A DNA stretch of 17,098 nt from DATEMK01 sp035275625 (GTDB taxonomy: Bacteria > Bacteroidota > Bacteroidia > AKYH767-A > OLB10): assembly GCA_035275625.1 (NCBI GenBank), contig DATEMK010000030.1:1-17098 (forward strand), read 5' to 3'. The notes beneath the pieces are model-generated. The model made no database searches, was not told the DNA's origin, and worked only from the letters and a program-made list of their open reading frames with translations. The position numbers and the translations under genes are program-made. Of the stretch, positions 12,492-17,098 are shown one piece after another. The first letter of the stretch is position 1; each line of letters starts with the position of its first letter.

Positions 12492-13622
12492 TTACTTCGA
12501 AAAATCAGTAAACCTGCCCGAGGCGGGATCATAATGGCACACGCCATTTACAGTACCGAACCAAATGTTCCCGGTTTTATCTTCTAAAATTCCAAAAATC
12601 TGATTGCCGCCCGAAGCGCCCGAAAAATCATTTTTCTCTAAAATTTTTGTAAACACGCCTGAAGCGGGGTCATACCGGGACAAAGTCATACCACGACCAT
12701 TAACATCACCTTCGCTCAACCATAGGTTTCCTGTTTTATCTTCGAAAATATAACCTGTAAAATTCTTTGTAAAATTGGTCAACCCGCCTGAGGCAGGATC
12801 GTAGCGGCAGAGCCCGTCCTCACTGCCAATCCAAATGCTCCCGGATTTATCCTCTATAATGGAACGGACATTATGAAAGGATTTGTTTACTTTATCTGTA
12901 AAATTTGTAAAGCCTGCTTGTCCGGCAGCCAGGGTTTTGCCGTCATAGCAACTCACACCGCCACGAGTGCCGAACCAAATTATCCCGGTTTTATCCAGGG
13001 CAATGGAATTAACAGAATTACCGCTAAGGCCTTGCTGCGATGTGAAGTTGGTAAAAGTTCTGCCATCGTAGCGGCTTACACCGTTATCAGTGCCGAACCA
13101 AATGTTTCCTGCTTTATCCTCCTGCATACACAGTACAATATCATCTGGAAGACCGTTTGCAGTGGTGAAAAGAGTAAACCCGCCTGAGACGGGATCGTAC
13201 CGGTATGCGCCTCCGCCAATAGTGCCGAACCAAAGGTTCCCTGTTTTATCTTCCAAGAGAGAAAAAACATGAAAATGCCTCAGTCCTTCTTTCAATGTAA
13301 CATTTGTAAAGAGTTTACCCTGCCCGTCCGGCAGGCGGGCGTCATAGCGTATAACGCCCTGCCAGGTGGCGAACCAATAGTTCCCGTTTTTGTCCTGTAA
13401 TATATTACGTGTGATACTATGGGGCCCATGCGTTGAAATGGTGTCCAGCGACTCTACAAAATAAGGGTCGGCTGCAGGGGGAATCATTACCGGCAGTTCC
13501 GCAGGGATTGTTTTTGGTTTATTTACCCTGTCTTTGATTGTGTCTTGCCCGTTGGAGGAAGTGACAAAAATTAATAATAGCAGCAGGAGATAAAGTTGCC
13601 GCTTTAGACAGTAATTCATCAT
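12492..13622 (-). CDS. Secreted beta-propeller protein with seven Reg_prop repeats
   Basis: The 376-residue protein has a signal peptide (MMNYCLKRQLYLLLLLLIFVTSSNG) and then seven repeats of the type EDKTGNIWFGTxxGVxRYD. These are two-component-regulator-propeller (Reg_prop) units, which in Bacteroidota hybrid two-component sensors form the periplasmic glycan-sensing propellers. Seven units fit one complete seven-bladed propeller. There is no Y_Y_Y domain, transmembrane helix, kinase or sorting domain: the protein ends right after the last repeat (FTDFSK), so it is a free-standing propeller rather than a sensor. Function is unknown; binding a ligand or protein is the obvious guess. Loops after YD vary in length and are partly encoded by GC-rich palindromic words (separate entry). 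A terminator follows, and a T9SS cargo gene lies 98 bp upstream on the same strand. Confidence 0.85.
   Translation of the reverse strand: MMNYCLKRQLYLLLLLLIFVTSSNGQDTIKDRVNKPKTIPAELPVMIPPAADPYFVESLDTISTHGPHSITRNILQDKNGNYWFATWQGVIRYDARLPDGQGKLFTNVTLKEGLRHFHVFSLLEDKTGNLWFGTIGGGAYRYDPVSGGFTLFTTANGLPDDIVLCMQEDKAGNIWFGTDNGVSRYDGRTFTNFTSQQGLSGNSVNSIALDKTGIIWFGTRGGVSCYDGKTLAAGQAGFTNFTDKVNKSFHNVRSIIEDKSGSIWIGSEDGLCRYDPASGGLTNFTKNFTGYIFEDKTGNLWLSEGDVNGRGMTLSRYDPASGVFTKILEKNDFSGASGGNQIFGILEDKTGNIWFGTVNGVCHYDPASGRFTDFSK
12513..13339 (-). repeat. GC-rich palindromic words at blade linkers of the propeller gene
   Basis: Six of seven blades carry a GC-rich word just after the YD of the repeat. On + they are: 12513-12527 CCTGCCCGAGGCGGG; 12654-12668; 12783-12797 CCCGCCTGAGGCAGG; 12913-12930 (CCTGCTTG+TCCGGC+AGCC, preceded by G); 13179-13193 CCCGCCTGAGACGGG; and 13319-13339 (CCTGCCCG+TCCGGC+AGGCGGG). 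The last equals the first plus a 6-base insertion. Blade 3 lacks the word. Blades 1 and 4 read the word in a different frame from DPASG-type blades 2, 5, 6 and 7, and from each other. Confidence 0.75.
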
Positions 13623-13720
13623 CTATCAATGCTTTTTTTATTTACCCGCATCCTTTTTATTTTTTAATTATGTTCCCCGTTTTAAAAATTTAACTAAAAT
13701 GTTTTTCTACAGTTTTTCTT

Positions 13721-14557
13721 TTATTTCACCACCACTAATTTTTTTCCACCGCTTGCCCCCTCGCTTGTTTGTAATTGATAATAATAAGTGCCGGCCGATA
13801 TTTCAATTGTAGATATAAGCAGCGAATTAAAAGTTTTATCCACTTTGAAACGCTTTATCTCTTTACCTGTTAAATTATAGAAAACAATTTCACCCTCGTT
13901 AATATCACCAGGCAATTTATAATCAACAGTTGTGGATTGTTTAGCCGGGTTGGGATATGGATTTGAAATTAAACTTCGTTCATTCATAAGGTCATCGTTT
14001 GTTTCCTGAATAGCGGTACTTAATGTTCCTGCCAGTCCGAATACTTTAGCCTGTCCGTTTTCATAGCTGAGAATCATTTTTGTTCCTGCCGAAGTATTAT
14101 AAATGGGATATTGCTGTAAATGGATATTCATTTTTATAAACGGAGCACCATTGTCAGTAAAAAGCACAGAACCATTTTCATCATAAATTTTTGTTGTATA
14201 AAAACCTCCGGAGTCCGAAACATACATAAATTCAATTCCCGGATCCAGGTCAAACAAATTCTCTGATAAATACAAAATATGCTCAACAATATAATATGGC
14301 GGATTGAGAGGCACTCCGGCAAGAGAAATATTTTTAACAAAAGCATGGTTCAGGTCATAAATGCTCATTACATGCCCGCACCTGTTTATTCTAACATAAT
14401 GCTCACCTGAAACTTCAAATTTCACCAGCATTAATTGGTTAATGTTGCCGGAACAGGTGTTCCAGACGGCAGCACTGTCATAAGTGTGCTCCAACGCAAA
14501 CTGTGCCTTCGCATTTAGTGTAAATGCAATAAAGACAAATAAAAATACTTTTTTCAT
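13721..14557 (-). CDS. Secreted protein with type IX secretion C-terminal sorting domain
   Basis: The 278-residue protein begins with a Sec signal peptide (MKKVFLFVFIAFTLNAKAQ). The middle (about 20-190) is beta-rich, with no recognisable catalytic motif; it includes YVRINRCGHVMSIYDLNH and YVSDSGGFYTTKIYDENGS, reminiscent of repeated beta-sheet or propeller-like folds. The last 80 residues form a type A T9SS signal: SNPYPNPAKQSTTVDYKL, then EIVFYNLTGKEIKRFKV, then ISAGTYYYQLQTSEG and GGKKLVVVK. This predicts export across the outer membrane and surface attachment or release. It lies 98 bp upstream of, and on the same strand as, the propeller gene, so the two may be co-expressed. The biological role is unknown. 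Confidence 0.88.
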   Translation of the reverse strand: MKKVFLFVFIAFTLNAKAQFALEHTYDSAAVWNTCSGNINQLMLVKFEVSGEHYVRINRCGHVMSIYDLNHAFVKNISLAGVPLNPPYYIVEHILYLSENLFDLDPGIEFMYVSDSGGFYTTKIYDENGSVLFTDNGAPFIKMNIHLQQYPIYNTSAGTKMILSYENGQAKVFGLAGTLSTAIQETNDDLMNERSLISNPYPNPAKQSTTVDYKLPGDINEGEIVFYNLTGKEIKRFKVDKTFNSLLISTIEISAGTYYYQLQTSEGASGGKKLVVVK

Positions 14558-14603
14558 TGTGTTTTTTTTCTTTTTATTGTTTGTTTTTTAATGTTTCGGT
14601 AAG

Positions 14604-14611
14604 CAAAATTA
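14604..14611 (-). promoter_or_regulatory. TAnnTTTG -7 element for the T9SS cargo gene
   Basis: The minus strand reads TAATTTTG, an exact TAnnTTTG match about 46 bases upstream of the ATG at 14557. The resulting leader would be A-rich, as is usual for Bacteroidota ribosome entry. A -33 element is not convincing. Confidence 0.4.
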
Positions 14612-14745
14612 GTTTTATTTTTTCCAAGAGGTCGTTTCCGGGTGAAAACGATTTGATTCTCTTTGGATAATAAAAGCAAACAACTGGTTTTACTATTTAT
14701 TGCCTTGCCCGGGAACTATTTATTGTTTATGCTTTTATCAAATAA

Positions 14746-14918
14746 GGTTCACCTGCAAGGGTGTCCGGGACATGAATTAATTAATTACTTGTCTCAGTGA
14801 AACTCCGTAAACTTTGTGTTCTCTGTGTTGAAAATTTTTAACACAGAGATACAGAGCAGAAAAGAGTTACACAGAGAAAATCTAACCTCAAGGTTTCGGA
14901 CACTTGTGGGTTCACCTG
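14746..14918. repeat. Composite palindromic element, CTCTGTGT class, in the 413-bp gap
   Basis: The core at 14820-14849 is a 30-bp near-perfect palindrome with arms TCTCTGTGTT and AACACAGAGA around GAAAATTTTT. Outer arms TCTCAGTGAAACTC (14792-14805) and GAGTTACACAGAGA (14864-14877) pair at 12 of 14. Further out GTGTCCG (14761-14767) pairs with CGGACAC (14897-14903), and GGTTCACCTG is directly repeated at 14746-14755 and 14909-14918. No open frame lies inside. The rest of the gap (14558-14745 and 14919-14970) shows only the -7 element noted separately. Confidence 0.8.
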
Positions 14919-14970
14919 TCCGTGAGGGATGGGTTTTATTTAATTCAAAGTAACGCGTAAATATAAGCAC

Positions 14971-16086
14971 CTATAACTTATTAAATCCTATCCCGCTTTT
15001 AACATTATGTGCCTGGAACTCCCTGTCTTCCCAATGAAAAATATCGGCAAGCGTCATTTCATGGCCGGGTAAAATTTTATAGCCAAGGCTGCGGCACAGC
15101 TGTTCTGTTTTTGATTTCGAAAGTTCTTTAAAATAATATTTTGCGACCAGCCTTCCTTTTCTCAGGAGGGCAGGATCAACTAAAGAAATATCGTTGCTGA
15201 AGGAGCAAATTACCTGTATGTGATAGACATCGGCTAAGATGCCATCCGTGAGATTTAACAGGTTTGCAATAATGTGATCTTCGTCCTGCAGCCTTCTTTT
15301 AATAATGCTGTCTGCATCTTCAATGATCAGGATAGAATTACGATATTCATCAAGAATATCCAGGAATTCCGCACTCCCGATTTTTTTTGTCTGGCTCGCG
15401 GGAATAAAAAGTTTTTGTTTTACTATACGTCCTGATAAATAACGGATATAAGAAGTTTTACCCGTGCCTGATTTCCCGTAAAAAATAACAAGCCCGTTAT
15501 CGTCCGGTTTATTCAGGCGGTTAAGAAGAAGTTCATTTACAGGGATCAAATCATCATTAAAATGCAGCCCGAGATCATACACCGGTGTATCAATAGTAAT
15601 ATGACGGAAAAAGAGATGGTTGTCTTTATCGTTCATTAATAAAAATGCTTCTTTTTTTTCTACTTCCCCTCTCTTATAACAATCTTTTATTATATGGAGG
15701 ATTTGTTTTAATTCCTCTTTGTTAACGGCATCAGAGTAATACAGCTGCGCATCGTTTGCATTTCCGAATTCCCACGGAGGAAAGCAAAGCATCAGTTCCC
15801 TGTCAAGTATATATGCGCTGACCCCGGGCAGCGGATCAATGTCTGTAGTGGAATGAATATGGGTTTCAAATACGGCCGCTTCTTTAAGATTATATTTTTG
15901 CGAAAGGCGGTTCAGCAGCTTTGGCTTGTTTATTTCCTTGTACCAGTGCCGGTGTGGAAATTTATTATACAACGAATAAAAATAAATGTAGGGATTAAAA
16001 TATTGTTGTTTGTTAAACATAGGGGTCAGATCCGCATTCTGTTGAAGAACTCTGAAATCCTCCCCTGGCGATTTTTGTTTTTCCAT
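14971..16086 (-). CDS. AAA-family ATPase of unknown function
   Basis: The 371-residue protein has an N-terminal half without a known domain (about 1-190) and a C-terminal AAA module. Walker A is GKSGTGKT (204-211), Walker B is SILIIEDAD (251-259), sensor 1 is near CSFSND (N298), and DPALLRKGRL (304-313) supplies the arginine-finger-like region. The layout NLLNLTDGI...DPALLRKGR resembles Bcs1/spastin-type AAA proteins, which remodel or translocate proteins. No membrane segment or signal peptide is seen, so it is probably cytoplasmic. No nuclease, toxin or protease partner is adjacent. It is divergent from a single-domain response regulator across a 125-bp palindrome-rich gap, hinting at shared control. 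The ATG at 16086 starts a plausible polar N-terminus. Confidence 0.82.
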   Translation of the reverse strand: MEKQKSPGEDFRVLQQNADLTPMFNKQQYFNPYIYFYSLYNKFPHRHWYKEINKPKLLNRLSQKYNLKEAAVFETHIHSTTDIDPLPGVSAYILDRELMLCFPPWEFGNANDAQLYYSDAVNKEELKQILHIIKDCYKRGEVEKKEAFLLMNDKDNHLFFRHITIDTPVYDLGLHFNDDLIPVNELLLNRLNKPDDNGLVIFYGKSGTGKTSYIRYLSGRIVKQKLFIPASQTKKIGSAEFLDILDEYRNSILIIEDADSIIKRRLQDEDHIIANLLNLTDGILADVYHIQVICSFSNDISLVDPALLRKGRLVAKYYFKELSKSKTEQLCRSLGYKILPGHEMTLADIFHWEDREFQAHNVKSGIGFNKL

Positions 16087-16110
16087 AAAATTACAACAGG
16101 TTATTTACTT

Positions 16111-16165
16111 ACCATGCATGGTTCCTGGCGGTAATATTTCAAAATTCCCGGTTAAATATTACTGG
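16111..16165. promoter_or_regulatory. Candidate operator palindromes in the divergent AAA/response-regulator promoter region
   Basis: ACCATGCATGGT (16111-16122) is a perfect 12-bp palindrome 25 bases from the AAA start codon. GTAATATTT (16131-16139) and AAATATTAC (16154-16162) are perfect inverted partners around a 14-base spacer, and CATG words lie outside both. A divergent promoter region is a natural site for a shared regulator, but dispersed palindromes are common in this window, so this is tentative. Confidence 0.45.
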
Positions 16166-16211
16166 CATGTTTATTTAATCATAAGCTTGTAAAAAAATTG
16201 TAAAAAAAATT

Positions 16212-16649
16212 ATGCCATACTCTGTGAATAGAAGAATATTTCTTGTTGAAGACGATGAAGACGATGTTCTCCTGTTTAAAGAGATCATGAAGGAGATAGA
16301 TGATACCATATTTTTGGACTATGCGGATGATGGCCGGAAAGCTTTGAAAAAGTTGCAAACTATGGAAATTTTACCCCATATTATTTTTCTTGATTTGAAC
16401 ATGCCATGCATGAATGGTTTTGAATTTATGCATACACTTAAAAATGATGACCGCTTAAAACAATTACCAATAGTGATATTTACCAGTTCAAACAATCCTC
16501 AAGATGTTGAAAAAACTCACAAGCTCGGGGCGAATATATTTTTGTCAAAACCTGTTGACTATGGATTGATGAAGAATAAACTGGAGCGCATCCTTACTTT
16601 TGATTTTGCAGGCGAGGAGCAGGATACTGTTATACAATATAGCTTTTGA
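16212..16649 (+). CDS. Single-domain response regulator (REC)
   Basis: The 145-residue protein is a receiver domain only. The acidic pocket is E13/D14/D15 in FLVEDDEDD, the phosphoacceptor is D61 in IIFLDLNMP, the switch Thr is T91 in IVIFTSSNNP, and the conserved Lys is K113 in FLSKPVD. There is no DNA-binding or enzymatic output domain, only a short tail (FAGEEQDTVIQYSF). Such CheY/Rcp1-type regulators act by protein contact, often as phosphorelay partners of hybrid or phytochrome-like kinases; no kinase is in the window. The ATG at 16212 follows an A-rich leader with two TTGTAAAAAAA copies, and TAAGCTTG (16182-16189) is a one-mismatch -7 element. It is divergent from the AAA ATPase gene. 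Confidence 0.93.
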   Translation: MPYSVNRRIFLVEDDEDDVLLFKEIMKEIDDTIFLDYADDGRKALKKLQTMEILPHIIFLDLNMPCMNGFEFMHTLKNDDRLKQLPIVIFTSSNNPQDVEKTHKLGANIFLSKPVDYGLMKNKLERILTFDFAGEEQDTVIQYSF

Positions 16650-16759
16650 TTTTTCCTTACGACTACCCAAAAATTGATATACGTTTAATAAAGCATTTTC
16701 AACCTCCAGCTGAGTTAGAAATGCGGACGAAAAGGCTTTGAGGAAATAAAAAATAACTG

Positions 16760-17098
16760 ATGTTACTTACCACTCAAATCACATGGCTTTTTATACTTGC
16801 CATTCCTGTTGCCTGTATTTCATGGACAGTGACTCATGAAGAAATATTCAGAGAACCACGCGAGTATTGTATAAAATGCAGTACGGAAGGCCTGACATTG
16901 CTGAAAAGAAAATTCTTTTATGTTTTCACCTGTGAATATTGTTTCAGCCATTATGTAACTATAGTAATACTTATCCTCACCGGTTTTAAATTATTATTTA
17001 ATGACTGGAGAGGATATTTTATTTCGGGTTTTTCCATTGTCTGGGTAGCTAACATCTATATGAATCTTTACGGGCTCGTCAGGGTGGATATTAAGAAA
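16760..17098 (+). CDS. Partial membrane protein with paired CxxC motifs (3' end outside window)
   Basis: From the ATG at 16760 the frame is open for 113 codons to the window end. The N-terminus MLLTTQITWLFILAIPVACISWTV is a membrane segment; then come CIKC (C37/C40) and CEYC (C58/C61) about 20 residues apart, which could bind zinc or another metal. Two more hydrophobic stretches follow (FSHYVTIVILILTGFKLLF and FISGFSIVWVANIYMNLYG). The pattern EYC-x2-C...FTCEYCFSHYVT...DWRGY looks like a conserved small membrane family, but I cannot name it. It follows the response regulator by 110 bp on the same strand. A possible stem (AAAGCATTTTC at 16690-16700 with GAAAAGGCTTT at 16729-16739) lies in that gap. 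Confidence 0.65.
   Translation, partial: MLLTTQITWLFILAIPVACISWTVTHEEIFREPREYCIKCSTEGLTLLKRKFFYVFTCEYCFSHYVTIVILILTGFKLLFNDWRGYFISGFSIVWVANIYMNLYGLVRVDIKK

Noticed and set aside
12281..12511. Open frame on + in the convergent gap between nfeD and the propeller gene
   Set aside because: It has no recognisable domain, basic low-complexity composition, no promoter, overlaps the terminator hairpin and runs into the 3' end of the propeller gene.
12492..13622. Regularly spaced repeats suggesting a CRISPR array
   Set aside because: The repeats are degenerate, lie in one long open frame and encode Reg_prop propeller blades.
14746..14918. Insertion sequence in the 413-bp gap
   Set aside because: There is no transposase or remnant inside; only nested palindromes and a short direct repeat. 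It is kept as a repeat, not an IS.
16690..16739. Terminator after the response regulator (AAAGCATTTTC/GAAAAGGCTTT)
   Set aside because: The 28-base loop, one mismatch and absence of a T-run make it weak; it may simply be leader structure of the next gene.
1..17098. tRNA or rRNA genes in the gaps
   Set aside because: No cloverleaf-like set of stems with a TTC-type T-loop, and no rRNA-like stretch, was found by eye in any gap on either strand.

Overview
The window looks like chromosomal DNA of a member of the Bacteroidota, probably an uncultured environmental lineage. The evidence is a type IX secretion C-terminal signal, a Reg_prop-type propeller protein, TAnnTTTG promoter elements, no Shine-Dalgarno sites, Bacteroidota-style Lgt, MtaB and RlmE proteins, and AT-rich spacers. 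I see no phage, transposase, integrase, CRISPR array, rRNA or tRNA.

Layout. Bases 1-3579 hold a PhyH-type dioxygenase, myo-inositol-1-phosphate synthase, a PgpA-like phosphatase and a TrpG/PabA glutamine amidotransferase, all on +. RlmE (23S rRNA 2'-O-methyltransferase) follows and converges, with overlapping stop codons, on an outer-membrane-type lipoprotein. After a divergent gap come a small secreted unknown protein, the tRNA methylthiotransferase MtaB, Lgt and an inositol-monophosphatase-family enzyme. A LysM/double-psi-barrel envelope protein (-) is divergent from a long NfeD-type membrane protease (+). Then, on -, come a seven-repeat propeller protein, a T9SS cargo protein and an unfamiliar AAA ATPase. 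The AAA gene is divergent from a single-domain response regulator, which is followed by a membrane protein cut by the window end.

How the genes may work together. The synthase makes inositol phosphate, the PgpA homologue could dephosphorylate a phosphatidylinositol-phosphate or phosphatidylglycerophosphate, and the IMPase-family enzyme could release free inositol. This is the enzyme set expected near inositol-lipid synthesis, although no CDP-alcohol transferase is visible here. Lgt, the lipoprotein, the LysM protein, NfeD and the T9SS cargo are envelope functions.

Most unusual feature. Almost every intergenic gap carries a different short imperfect palindrome or inverted-repeat element. One AT-rich element is present in two inverted copies (3586-3646 and 7423-7503), the second interrupted by a GC-rich mini-palindrome. 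A related GC-rich word appears inside the propeller gene at equivalent linker positions of several blades, read in different frames, which points to DNA-level insertion or exchange rather than ordinary protein-repeat duplication. A pair of 7-bp tandem repeats has also lengthened a loop of MtaB. These palindromes are the best candidate here for something undescribed.
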